A stretch of DNA of 62,505 nucleotides from Candidatus Gastranaerophilales bacterium (GCA_944323275.1 CALUSA010000002.1:1-62505), one strand, 5' to 3'. Shown: positions 26,088 to 34,318, counted from the stretch's first letter. The notes: a model not told the origin generated them from the sequence alone. A program made the numbers and translations.

Positions 26088-27143
26088 TTATATATTTTCC
26101 AAATTATTATTTTCGTAGAAGGCTTTTACTTCTTCAAAATTTCTGCCCATTCTTCCGAGCGTTCTGTTTAATTCTTCCTGTGTTGAAGCAATCATCTCAG
26201 GTGCATGGTCTTTAATATGGGCATACATATCATATTCCTGCTGCATTTGTTCGCTTCGTTCTTTTAAATATCTAATACCCTGCAGAAGACTTAATCTTAA
26301 CTTATAATTCATATCAGTAGGATTCTTTGCCTCATTTTCATAATGTCTTTCCGTACCCGGAATTGTTTCATCAAGCAGATATTTTTCAAAAGCTATTGTT
26401 TCAAGTTTGACGTCAGCAATTTTTGATTTTTGTTGTATATCAGCTAAATTATTAACCAGCTGGTCTTTATACATAAAATCCTGACCTGACTTGTACATTA
26501 TGTTAAAAAGATTCTGGGCGTACTGCACTTTTTGATTAGCTTTGTTTATTCGCTCTTTATATTCTTCTTCCTGCTGCGGTGTATTTTTTTCAACAGGATT
26601 TTCAAGACGGTCTTCGTCAGCAGAAACAACTCTTTGCTGATAAGTTATATAATCTCTCAAATCAGCAAAGTAGTCATGAGCATCAACTTCACGTGAAGAA
26701 TATTTTTCTCTTAATTCTTCCAAAGTAGGAAATTTAGGTTCATTATCATAAATAATATAACCGTGTTTTGAACGTATTTCGTCAGTTACTGTTTCATAAG
26801 GATCTGCGACATAAAATTTTGTATTATTTTTTTCGGCAGTTCTTTCAAAAGTTCTGTTTTTGTCAAAATTGGCACTATAAGCAAGAATATTCTCTGCCAG
26901 AAAATCTGCTATTTTTTCCGGCTTATCATAACTTTTTACACGATAATCGGATTGTTGAAACATCGGACGCATATCCTGACCGAGAATATAACAGGATATA
27001 TTGTCGTATTCATTTATTATTATAGGGTTTTCGGTATGACCGCTGAAAGAAGGGTTTAAATTTTTATTTGTATTATTTTTGTGATTATTTATATTATTTT
27101 GACGATTTTTAACAGTATATGTATTTATTGCAGAAATTTTCAT
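26088..27143 (-). CDS. Coiled-coil protein with F-x-G leader, paralogue of 2262-3344
   Basis: The 351-residue protein begins MKISAINTYTVK, has an Asn/Lys-rich spacer and PSFSG at 31-35. The body is mostly helical and charged with Gln/Glu-rich coiled-coil stretches (about 165-330). KFYVADPYETVTDEI at about 108-122 matches IYVASPNEKIPEKI in the 2262-3344 protein, and the C-terminal EEVKAFYENN matches ENIASFYKEN. No enzyme motif is visible. AAGGAG lies ten bases before the ATG. Unlike its relative it is a single gene, not next to an AAA+ gene. Confidence 0.78.
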   Translation of the reverse strand: MKISAINTYTVKNRQNNINNHKNNTNKNLNPSFSGHTENPIIINEYDNISCYILGQDMRPMFQQSDYRVKSYDKPEKIADFLAENILAYSANFDKNRTFERTAEKNNTKFYVADPYETVTDEIRSKHGYIIYDNEPKFPTLEELREKYSSREVDAHDYFADLRDYITYQQRVVSADEDRLENPVEKNTPQQEEEYKERINKANQKVQYAQNLFNIMYKSGQDFMYKDQLVNNLADIQQKSKIADVKLETIAFEKYLLDETIPGTERHYENEAKNPTDMNYKLRLSLLQGIRYLKERSEQMQQEYDMYAHIKDHAPEMIASTQEELNRTLGRMGRNFEEVKAFYENNNLENI

Positions 27144-27235
27144 AAAAAGTTCTCTCCTTATGTTTTATTTAAGGTAACGCTAAACACAAAAAATTTTGCT
27201 ACTGTTTATATAATTTGTAATCAAATTTTACAATA

Positions 27236-28234
27236 TTAAAATTCTCCGTCACATTTTGTATTGCAGAAAACACAATTTCCATCAGTAAGGTTATATTTAA
27301 CTATTTCATAACCATTTCTTATAATAACAGGTCGTGCACAATTTTTGCAATAGGAAGATGAGGTTTCAATTGTTGATAAATTACCGGTATAAACATATTT
27401 TATGCCTGTTTCACGGGCGATTTTGTAAGCTTTAAGCAATGTCGAATATTCTGTAGCTTTTTTATCCAAAAACTTGTAATTAGGAAAAAATGCACTAAAA
27501 TGCAGAGGTACACAATCGCCAATATTTTCAACAATCCACTCACATTGAGCTTTTATCTGCGAATAACTGTCATTTTCACCTTCAATTAACATGGTAGTTA
27601 ACTCAACATGACAGGATGTTTCATTGCAGACATATTTAATTGTATCCAGTACGGGCTGCAATTTTGCCAGACAATTTTTGCGGTAAAATTCTTCACTAAA
27701 CCCTTTAAGGTCAATGTTTGCCGCATCCATGTATTGAAAAAATTCTTTAGCCGGTTCTTTGTTTATAAATCCTGATGTGACAGCAATGGTTTTAATACCG
27801 TTTTGCCTGCATAATACAGCTGTATCAACAGCATACTCAAAAAATACAATCGGGTCGTTATAAGTAAACGCTACACTTTTACAGTTATATTTTTTTGCTG
27901 TTTGAACACCTTCCTCAGGTGTAGTTTTATTCAAAAATGAAGTATCAATTCTGTTTTTGGTAATCCGCCAGTTCTGACAAAATTTACATCCCATATTGCA
28001 CCCCGGAGTACCGAAAGATAAAACACTGCTGCCTGGGTAAAAATGGTAAAGCGGCTTTTTTTCAACAGGGTCAACGGCAAGACCTGTATTATATGAATAA
28101 GAAGTTAAAATAATATTATTATTAACATTTTTTCTTACTGCACAAAATCCGCTTTGCCCTTCTGTCAGAATACAATTTCTCGGACAAATTGTACATTGAA
28201 CTTTATCTTTTGTTAAAATATTTTGATATTTCAT
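27236..28234 (-). CDS. amrS: AmmeMemoRadiSam system radical SAM enzyme (AmrS-like)
   Basis: Starting at the ATG at 28234 the protein is 332 residues. It has CTICPRNC near the start and the radical SAM motif GCNMGCKFCQNW. Then come TYNDPIVFFEYAVD, IDLKGFSEEFY and HFSAFFPNYKF. A C-terminal pair of CxxC knuckles (CKNC, CVFC) completes it. This is the radical SAM member of the conserved but functionally unexplained AMMECR1/MEMO set. The other two domains are fused in the divergent gene 21 bp away. A longer upstream frame lies wholly inside that neighbour and is rejected. Confidence 0.9.
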   Translation of the reverse strand: MKYQNILTKDKVQCTICPRNCILTEGQSGFCAVRKNVNNNIILTSYSYNTGLAVDPVEKKPLYHFYPGSSVLSFGTPGCNMGCKFCQNWRITKNRIDTSFLNKTTPEEGVQTAKKYNCKSVAFTYNDPIVFFEYAVDTAVLCRQNGIKTIAVTSGFINKEPAKEFFQYMDAANIDLKGFSEEFYRKNCLAKLQPVLDTIKYVCNETSCHVELTTMLIEGENDSYSQIKAQCEWIVENIGDCVPLHFSAFFPNYKFLDKKATEYSTLLKAYKIARETGIKYVYTGNLSTIETSSSYCKNCARPVIIRNGYEIVKYNLTDGNCVFCNTKCDGEF

Positions 28235-28241
28235 AAAGTAT

Positions 28242-28249
28242 ATTATAAT
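28242..28249. promoter_or_regulatory. Symmetrical bidirectional -10 element
   Basis: ATTATAAT is a palindrome reading TATAAT on the plus strand (28244-28249, six bases before ATG 28256) and on the minus strand (28247-28242, seven bases before ATG 28234). Neither gene has a ribosome-binding site, and transcription from these elements would start at or next to each ATG. Both mRNAs are therefore predicted to be leaderless. The -35 boxes are weak (TTGATA at 28223-28228 for the plus direction). Confidence 0.5.
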
Positions 28250-28255
28250 CTTGCT

Positions 28256-29593
28256 ATGGAAAAAATTAAACAACCTTCTGTCGCCGGTTCTTTCTATACG
28301 GCAGACGCTGCGGAACTGAAAAAACAAATAGAAAGTTTTAAGCAAAACAGTAAAAATCAATACACAGTAGCAACAAGAGCAGTTATTGTTCCTCATGCAG
28401 GACTTCAATATTCAGGCAGACTTGCATACGAAGGTATTAGTCAGCTTGATAAAAATATTGAAAATATTTTTATTTTTGCACCTGCACACAAAGTTGCTTT
28501 TGAAGGAATTTCATTAAGCAGTTTTGAAGGCTGGAACACACCGTTAGGCGATGTAGAAATTAATCAGGAGCTTAATAAAGAACTCGAAGAAAAATTCGGT
28601 GCCCAATTTAATGACATTGCTCTGGAAAATGAACATTCAATAGAAATTCAGCTTCCTATCATACAACAGGTTTTTGAAAACGTTAAAATTGTTCCTGTGC
28701 TTATAGGTATGGAAACCCCTGAAAAAATTGAACAAATTATAGAAACCTATTACAACGATTCCAAAAACGGTTTTATTATTTCCTCAGATTTAAGCCATTT
28801 TTTGAACGATGCACAGGCAAAAAAAATCGACAATATGACTGCGCAGATGATAGAATCCGGTAATATTCAAAATTTTGCCCCGCAGCAGGCATGCGGTATG
28901 GTAGGGATTCTGGGGCTTGTCAAATTTGCTAACAAAAACAATTTTTCTTTAATAAGAATTGATATGACTAATTCCGCTGCCGCAACTCAGGATAAATCAA
29001 GCGTTGTCGGCTACGGATGCTGGTTTTTATTTGAGGGTGAAAAGAATAACTTCTTAAAAGAATATTACTCTGATTTAATCAAAGAACTCTGCCGTTTAAG
29101 CATAAAATCACGATTGCAGCAAATGCATGAAAAAGTGAATTATCCGCTGGTGCTGGATGAACCCGGAGCCTGTTTCGTAACACTAGAAACTGAAGGAACA
29201 TTAAGAGGCTGCATAGGCTCAATAATTGCCTACAGATCTTTGATAGAAGATTTGCTTGCCAACGCTCAAAAAGCTGCATTTTCAGACCCAAGATTCAAAC
29301 CTGTTACAAACGAAGAATTTGAAAAACTCGACATTGCAGTTTCTATTTTATCAAGTCCGAAAGCAATTAAATTTGAGAATGAAGAAGACCTGTTAAATCA
29401 GTTAGAACCTGATATAGACGGACTAATAATTAAAGACGGCAAATATCAAGCTGTATTTCTCCCGTCTGTATGGGAACAATTACCAGACAAAAAAGAATTT
29501 TTAAATGCTTTAAAACTCAAAGCCGGTTTGCCGGCAGAGCATTTTTCAAAAACTTTTGAAGCTTACAGATTTGCAACGGTTTATATAAAATAA
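28256..29593 (+). CDS. MEMO-AMMECR1 fusion (AmmeMemoRadiSam proteins B and A)
   Basis: The 445-residue protein contains a MEMO-like domain (about 1-265: KQPSVAGSFYTAD, VPHAGLQYSGRLAYEG, APAHKVAFEGI, NEHSIEIQLPII, SSDLSHFL, with conserved His metal ligands). An AMMECR1 domain fills 270-445 (GACFVTLETEGTLRGCIGS, AFSDPRFKPVTNEEF, DIAVSILSSP). Together with the divergent radical SAM gene it forms the full three-domain set. The set is conserved widely from archaea to bacteria, yet its reaction is unknown. The ATG at 28256 has no ribosome-binding site. Confidence 0.92.
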   Translation: MEKIKQPSVAGSFYTADAAELKKQIESFKQNSKNQYTVATRAVIVPHAGLQYSGRLAYEGISQLDKNIENIFIFAPAHKVAFEGISLSSFEGWNTPLGDVEINQELNKELEEKFGAQFNDIALENEHSIEIQLPIIQQVFENVKIVPVLIGMETPEKIEQIIETYYNDSKNGFIISSDLSHFLNDAQAKKIDNMTAQMIESGNIQNFAPQQACGMVGILGLVKFANKNNFSLIRIDMTNSAAATQDKSSVVGYGCWFLFEGEKNNFLKEYYSDLIKELCRLSIKSRLQQMHEKVNYPLVLDEPGACFVTLETEGTLRGCIGSIIAYRSLIEDLLANAQKAAFSDPRFKPVTNEEFEKLDIAVSILSSPKAIKFENEEDLLNQLEPDIDGLIIKDGKYQAVFLPSVWEQLPDKKEFLNALKLKAGLPAEHFSKTFEAYRFATVYIK

Positions 29594-29605
29594 AAATTTT
29601 AAACT

Positions 29606-29646
29606 AAAAATTAAGCTGTGCTTTGAGGGGGCACAGCTTAATTTTT
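29606..29646. terminator. Strong bidirectional terminator
   Basis: A perfect 16-bp stem (29606-29621 with 29631-29646) with a nine-base loop has A5 and T5 tracts on opposite sides. It ends the MEMO-AMMECR1 gene on the plus strand and dapA on the minus strand. Confidence 0.92.
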
Positions 29647-29671
29647 GCATTATCTTTTCATAGGTTATTTT

Positions 29672-30559
29672 TTAAATATATTGAAGAAGAACCTGATACA
29701 GCTCCTTGCGTTCTTCTTCTTCCAGCTCAACAAGCGGATTTCTCACATAATTTTTAATAATACCCATTTTTGCCAGACATTCTTTAACAGGTACGGGGTT
29801 TGGTGCCATAAATATCTTTTTAAACAACGGATAAAGTTTCAAATGCATATCAGTAGCTTCTTTAACTTTACCGGACTTATAAAGATTGAGCATTTCATGC
29901 ATTTGCAGCCCGATAATATGCGAAGCAACAGAAATTACACCGTAAGCCCCGACCGATACCATTGGCAGTGTAAGGCTGTCATCGCCGGAATATATAACGA
30001 AATCTTCCGGACAGAGTTTTCTGGTTTCCGTAATAATATCCATATTTGCCAGACTTTGTTTTACGGCAAAAATATTTTTATAATTGTTTGCAAGCTCTGC
30101 TATGGTTTCAGGGTTCATAGTTATACCTGTTCTCCCTGGGATATTGTATAGGATTATCGGCAAATCAGTAGATTGAGCGATTGTACCGAAATGTTTTAAA
30201 AGCCCCTTTTGCGACGGTTTGTTGTAATAAGGCACAACAGAAAGAACTGCATCAGCTCCGGCTTTTTTGGCATTTTCAGTTGCCATAACAGCAGTTTGAG
30301 TACAATTGGAGCCTGCACCCAGAATTAATTTACACCTGCCTGCAGCAACTTTTTTTACAAAACCGAAAAGTTCAACTTCTTCTTCATGAGTCAAAGTCGG
30401 AGATTCTCCGGTAGTACCGGCAACAAGTAATGAGTTAGAGCCTGTTTTAATAAGGTGCTCTACAAGTTTTTCAAGAGCAGGAAAATCAATTTTTCTGTTC
30501 TCCTCCATCGGTGTAACCATTGCAGTAATAATTTCACCCGCATCAAAACGCATAGCCAT
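29672..30559 (-). CDS. dapA: 4-hydroxy-tetrahydrodipicolinate synthase
   Basis: The 295-residue TIM-barrel enzyme condenses pyruvate with aspartate semialdehyde in lysine/diaminopimelate synthesis. Landmarks are VAGTTGESPTLTHEE, YYNKPSQKGLLKHF, YNIPGRTGI with the catalytic Tyr, AVKQS with the Schiff-base Lys, and YSGDDSLTLPMVSVGAYGVISVASH. AAGGAG precedes the ATG. It is last in a minus-strand run from miaB and has no other lysine genes nearby. Confidence 0.96.
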   Translation of the reverse strand: MAMRFDAGEIITAMVTPMEENRKIDFPALEKLVEHLIKTGSNSLLVAGTTGESPTLTHEEEVELFGFVKKVAAGRCKLILGAGSNCTQTAVMATENAKKAGADAVLSVVPYYNKPSQKGLLKHFGTIAQSTDLPIILYNIPGRTGITMNPETIAELANNYKNIFAVKQSLANMDIITETRKLCPEDFVIYSGDDSLTLPMVSVGAYGVISVASHIIGLQMHEMLNLYKSGKVKEATDMHLKLYPLFKKIFMAPNPVPVKECLAKMGIIKNYVRNPLVELEEEERKELYQVLLQYI

Positions 30560-30631
30560 AACATTCTCCTTGTTGCATAAATATTCTGTATATTAAGTAT
30601 AGTTTATTTCAAAATTTTACACAATAATTTG

Positions 30632-31126
30632 TTAATCAACATAAGAACAATAACCTTTTTGTATCAAATGTTTGTTAAGGCTGGTACCATTAATATAAAA
30701 CTCTCCGACAAAATTATTCATAATGCCGTAACCGTGTATAGAAAAAGTAATTTTGTCAGGATAACGGTTGAACAAATACTTTACATAATCTGTTGCCTTA
30801 TCATTTAATTTTAGCGAGTATCTCGTTGGTCTTAAATAAGAAACACCGATACGCTCACTTTTTTTAGAAACTGTTTGTTTTGTACCTTTATGTTTTCTCA
30901 TTCTTGTTAGTTCATGGCAATCCAAATTAGAGGTATAAACAGTAATACGTGCACCAGAATAATTATGTTCCGAATCAATAAATTTTACTCTTGCCTGCAG
31001 CGCATGAGTAACATCCATTACTTCGACCCTCAAAGGTGTATCCCATTCAAAAGGATTTATAACCTTCATTGCACATGCCGGCAATGAAACAACAAATAAA
31101 AAGAAAATAACACATATCTTTTTCAT
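30632..31126 (-). CDS. Secreted SNase-like protein, tandem copy B
   Basis: From the ATG at 31126 (AAGGAG upstream) the protein is 164 residues with a signal peptide (ending ACA). It is a tandem duplicate of the gene just upstream: both have YTSNLDCHE or YVSNLDCHE, ATDYVK or VTDYVK, and a C-terminal block FVGEFYINGTSLNKHLIQKGYC. That last block resembles the end of staphylococcal-nuclease-like OB folds, and NLDCHE falls where those have IDxPE. The nuclease arginines are not evident, so a binding rather than catalytic role is likely. Confidence 0.72.
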   Translation of the reverse strand: MKKICVIFFLFVVSLPACAMKVINPFEWDTPLRVEVMDVTHALQARVKFIDSEHNYSGARITVYTSNLDCHELTRMRKHKGTKQTVSKKSERIGVSYLRPTRYSLKLNDKATDYVKYLFNRYPDKITFSIHGYGIMNNFVGEFYINGTSLNKHLIQKGYCSYVD

Positions 31127-31173
31127 GCCGGCACTCCTTTTTGGACACAAATTATAATTAATACAAAATTACT

Positions 31174-31632
31174 TTAGTCCTCCTCGTTTTCAACACGGGT
31201 ACAGAAACCTTTTTGTATAAGATGCTGGCTCAAACTGTCATTGCCGATATAAAACTCACCGACAAGATAGTTATATAAACCGAAGCCGTTTGGAACAAAA
31301 TAAATGTTATCTTTATATCTTTCAAATACCGATTTAACATAATCAGTAACTTTTGTATCTTCTTTCTTAGCTCTATGACTTGGCAATACATAAGTATAGC
31401 CTCTTGTGCTGTTCAATGTATAAGTTTTGGAGTATTCATGACAATCCAGATTTGATACATACACGTCTGTTCGCATCTGATTCATTTTAACAGTCACCTT
31501 CAAAGCATCAGGTACTTCTCTTATTTCAACTTTTGAAGGGATTCCCCATTTATAGCCTGCTATATCTTTCATCGCCATAACAGGAAGCGAGGTAATACAA
31601 AGTAAAGAAACCATGAGCAAAATTTTTTTCAT
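31174..31632 (-). CDS. Secreted SNase-like protein, tandem copy A
   Basis: The 152-residue protein has a signal peptide (1-20, ending VMA) and the features of copy B: YVSNLDCHEYS, KVTDYVKSVFERY, LVGEFYIGNDSLSQHLIQKGFC. Its ATG shares one base with the miaB stop (TAATG), so it is translationally coupled to miaB. The two conserved cysteines per copy may form a disulphide. The function is unknown. Confidence 0.72.
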   Translation of the reverse strand: MKKILLMVSLLCITSLPVMAMKDIAGYKWGIPSKVEIREVPDALKVTVKMNQMRTDVYVSNLDCHEYSKTYTLNSTRGYTYVLPSHRAKKEDTKVTDYVKSVFERYKDNIYFVPNGFGLYNYLVGEFYIGNDSLSQHLIQKGFCTRVENEED

Positions 31633-33029
31633 TAAATTAATTCTCCTTTCAAGTGCCAGGTGCTTGCTCCTGTAATTTTTACGTTGATAAACTCCCCGAC
31701 AAGCGTTTTGTCCCCGGCGAAATGTACAATTTTGTTATTTCTTGCACGTCCGGCAAGAATTATATTATTGTCTTTTTCTTCATAAGATTCTACCAGAACC
31801 TCAAAAATCTTGCCAATACATTTTTTATTTGATTTTAAACTCGCTTCTCTGTTTTTTTCATTTAGTCGGGCAAGCCTTTCGGACTTTGTTTTTTCGTCAA
31901 TAAATTTATCCGTCCATTTTGCAGCTTTAGTTTTTACCCTTGGAGAATATGCTGCGGTGTTGGAATAATCCAGTTCAAATTCTTCAATAGCCGAAAGTGT
32001 ATCTAAAAATTCTTCTTCTGTTTCTCCAGGAAAACCTGCAATAAAATCAGAGGTTATTGCAACATTTTCAAAAGCTGAACGTATCTTTTTTACAATTGCT
32101 CCGTATTCTTCACGGTTATAGCGGCGATTCATTTCTTTTAACACTTTTGAATTTCCTGACTGCATGGGAATATGGAAAAATTCGCAAACTTTATCACATT
32201 CTTTTACTGCTTTTATCAAATCATCGGAAATATCAGTAGGGTAAGAGGTTACAAATCTTATGCGGAATTTTCCTTCAATCTTGTTTAAATCTCTTAAAAG
32301 ATTGGCAAGGGTGATATCACGACCGTCATAATCCTTATTGCAATCGAGCTTTTTTCCGTAACTGTCAACATTTTGCCCGAGCAGTGTAATTTCTTTAAAA
32401 CCTTCATTTATTGCTTTCTTAGCTTCTTCAACAATTTCCGCAGGTTTTCTGCTTCTTTCCCTGCCTCTGGTAAAAGGGACTATGCAATAGGTACAAAAAT
32501 TATCACAGCCTTCCATAATCGGTATCCACGCATTAAGGCTCTTGACCCTTTTTATTTCGTATTTTGCTTCCTGCTCTCCGTCCGTAAATTTTTTGGGAAT
32601 TTCATTAGTGGCACAGACTCTTTCACCGTCATCAATTCTTTTTATCAATTCCGGAAGTTCGTACACATTATTTGTTCCGAATACTAAATCCACATAAGGA
32701 AAACGTTTTAAAAGTTTCTCTTTATCCTGCTGTGCAACACAACCGCAAAAAGCAATTTTTATATTTCTAAAAGGCTTACCCAGCAATTCTTTCTGATGTT
32801 CTTCATTTTTCCACTTGCCCCAAACTCCGGCAAGACTGTATGCCTTATCAGCCGAAAGCTGTCTGATTGAGCAGGTGTTAACCATCAATAAATCAGCTGT
32901 TTTGGGGTCTGCTGTTTCTTCATAGCCGAAATGAGAAAGCATTCCTAAAATTCTTTCCGTGTCAGATTTGTTCATCTGACAGCCCATAGTTTCAATATAA
33001 ACTTTTTTTGTAAAATTTTTATTTTCCAT
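31632..33029 (-). CDS. miaB: tRNA-2-methylthio-N6-isopentenyladenosine37 methylthiotransferase
   Basis: From the ATG at 33029 the protein is 465 residues, the usual MiaB length. It has an N-terminal UPF0004 domain with three cysteines (YIETMGCQMNKSD, NTCSIR, FCGCVAQ), a radical SAM core (EGCDNFCTYCIVPFTRGRERSR) and a C-terminal TRAM domain (about 400-465). It adds the methylthio group to i6A37 of tRNAs. TATAAT ends seven bases before the ATG and no ribosome-binding site is visible, so the mRNA may be leaderless. An upstream extension of 32 residues is not family-like. Confidence 0.95.
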   Translation of the reverse strand: MENKNFTKKVYIETMGCQMNKSDTERILGMLSHFGYEETADPKTADLLMVNTCSIRQLSADKAYSLAGVWGKWKNEEHQKELLGKPFRNIKIAFCGCVAQQDKEKLLKRFPYVDLVFGTNNVYELPELIKRIDDGERVCATNEIPKKFTDGEQEAKYEIKRVKSLNAWIPIMEGCDNFCTYCIVPFTRGRERSRKPAEIVEEAKKAINEGFKEITLLGQNVDSYGKKLDCNKDYDGRDITLANLLRDLNKIEGKFRIRFVTSYPTDISDDLIKAVKECDKVCEFFHIPMQSGNSKVLKEMNRRYNREEYGAIVKKIRSAFENVAITSDFIAGFPGETEEEFLDTLSAIEEFELDYSNTAAYSPRVKTKAAKWTDKFIDEKTKSERLARLNEKNREASLKSNKKCIGKIFEVLVESYEEKDNNIILAGRARNNKIVHFAGDKTLVGEFINVKITGASTWHLKGELI

Positions 33030-33083
33030 AAAAAATATTATAGATAAAAAATAAATCAAAGAAAATGCCTGAAAATACGAGAG

Positions 33084-33113
33084 ACGGCGGCTGCAAAAAT
33101 CAGCAGCCACCGT
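33084..33113 (-). terminator. Probable flagellin terminator
   Basis: An 11-bp GC-rich stem with one mismatch (33084-33094 with 33103-33113) lies about 86 bp past the flagellin stop. A modest T-rich stretch follows on the minus strand. Confidence 0.45.
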
Positions 33114-33198
33114 TAAGAGAGACATTTTGTGTCTTTATTTATAATTGGATTGGTTGTTTTGGGAGATATAATTAATTCTTAATCAGTTTTTTCAAATC

Positions 33199-34134
33199 TT
33201 AAGCCTGCAATAATTGCATAGCGATTGCAGGAATCTGATTTGCCTGTGCTAACATCGCAGCTGAAGTTTGTTGTAATACCTGATATTTAACCATATTGGC
33301 ACTTTCTTCAGCCATATCAACGTCCATAATTTGAGATTTGGAACGTTCATAGTTTTCGTTCATAACTGCGAGGTTATCTGCTGTTGCCTGCAGTCTGTTT
33401 TGATAAGCACCTAATGTGGATCTGTCTTGCGAAATCTTGTCTATAGCCGCACTGACTTTATCAAGATAAGCTCTGATAGCTTCGTTAGACCAGTTTTCAC
33501 CATTAACTTTAGGCGGATTAGCAGGGTCATAACCACCGCCTACTTCCATATAATCTTCGCCTAAGTCACCGCTGTTAGCTTCATCAATCCCTACAATATC
33601 AAGTGCAATACCAAGTGCGGTACAAAGCATATTTGTCATAGCTGATGTTACGTCAATTGTGTTACATGCAGCATCTGAACCGGCACCTGATTGCAAAATA
33701 ACCTCAGGATTAGAACCGTTTGTTAACTCCATTCCGTTAAAAGTTGTTGAATTTGCAATAACATCAATATCGGCAAGTCTTTCTTTGATTTCGTTCATCA
33801 AAGTTTGTTTTTGTTCATCGGAATAGATGCCGTTTGCAGCCTGAATGCATAATTCACGAATTCTTTGTAAATCTTCGGTAACGTTTGTCATACCGCCTTC
33901 TGTGATGTACATCATGTTAAGACCGTCTTCTACGTTGAGCATTGCTCTTTTGTTACCTCTGATTTGAGTGTCCAGACCTTCTGCTACACAAAGTCCGGCT
34001 GCGTCATCGCCTGATTTGTTAACTCTATAACCTGTCGACAATCTTTCAATTGCTGTTTGCAATGTGCTGGTTGCACCATTCAAACATCTTTGCGCAATCA
34101 TAGAGTTAATGTTTGTGTTAATAAATAAAGCCAT
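33199..34134 (-). CDS. Flagellin with five cysteines
   Basis: From the ATG at 34134 (MALFINTNINSM) the protein is 311 residues, a short flagellin. The D0/D1 N-terminus has LSTGYRVNKSGDDAAGL and QIRGNKRAM, and the C-terminal helices have RSTLGAYQNRLQ and MLAQANQIPAIAMQLL. Only a small variable region lies between them. Cysteines occur at 17, 49, 96, 157 and 171, the first three inside the normally conserved core. Flagellins usually lack cysteine. Transcription is probably by a sigma-28-type promoter at 34205-34232. No other flagellar gene is in the window. Confidence 0.93.
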   Translation of the reverse strand: MALFINTNINSMIAQRCLNGATSTLQTAIERLSTGYRVNKSGDDAAGLCVAEGLDTQIRGNKRAMLNVEDGLNMMYITEGGMTNVTEDLQRIRELCIQAANGIYSDEQKQTLMNEIKERLADIDVIANSTTFNGMELTNGSNPEVILQSGAGSDAACNTIDVTSAMTNMLCTALGIALDIVGIDEANSGDLGEDYMEVGGGYDPANPPKVNGENWSNEAIRAYLDKVSAAIDKISQDRSTLGAYQNRLQATADNLAVMNENYERSKSQIMDVDMAEESANMVKYQVLQQTSAAMLAQANQIPAIAMQLLQA

Positions 34135-34204
34135 TTTGTTTCTCTCTTTCTCTCTTTTTGCTTTTTTACTATTTCTCTTTATTGCTTTTTTGTGAACACA
34201 TGTT

Positions 34205-34232
34205 ATATCGAACAATCCGGCTTTATACTTTA
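34205..34232 (-). promoter_or_regulatory. Sigma-28-like promoter of flagellin
   Basis: On the minus strand TAAAGTAT (34232-34225), a 12-bp spacer and TTCGATAT (34212-34205) resemble the FliA consensus TAAAGTTT-N11-GCCGATAA: seven of eight matches in the first box, weaker in the second. The predicted leader is about 60 nt. It overlaps the palindrome at 34223-34238. Confidence 0.5.
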
Positions 34233-34238
34233 GTATAA
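34223..34238. promoter_or_regulatory. 16-bp palindrome, copy 1 (putative operator)
   Basis: TTATACTTTAGTATAA is a 7-bp inverted repeat with a two-base spacer. An identical copy lies 80 bp away at 34303-34318, both in the intergenic region between divergent flagellin and rsmE. This copy covers the -35 box of the flagellin promoter. It may be an operator, or two back-to-back TATAA-type -10 elements. Confidence 0.5.
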
Positions 34239-34302
34239 TTTTTACATCAAAACCACACCTAAATACACCCCAAATGCTTGCGGTAAAAAGATTTTACTGG
34301 TA

Positions 34303-34318
34303 TTATACTTTAGTATAA
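34303..34318. promoter_or_regulatory. 16-bp palindrome, copy 2 (putative operator)
   Basis: This copy is identical to the palindrome at 34223-34238 and lies 42 bp before the rsmE ATG. On the minus strand it continues into TATAAT. The 80-bp spacing is about 7.6 helical turns. Confidence 0.5.

Noticed and set aside
28235-28408. N-terminal extension of the radical SAM gene by 58 residues
   Set aside because: It lies inside the divergent MEMO-AMMECR1 gene and is Cys/Phe-rich nonsense. The family starts at KYQNILTKDK.
33030-33125. 32-residue extension of MiaB
   Set aside because: It is not part of the family, it contains the flagellin terminator hairpin, and a -10 sits right before the chosen ATG.
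34135-34215. 27-residue extension of flagellin
   Set aside because: It is a Lys/Arg-rich translation of the purine-rich leader, and flagellins start MALxINTN.
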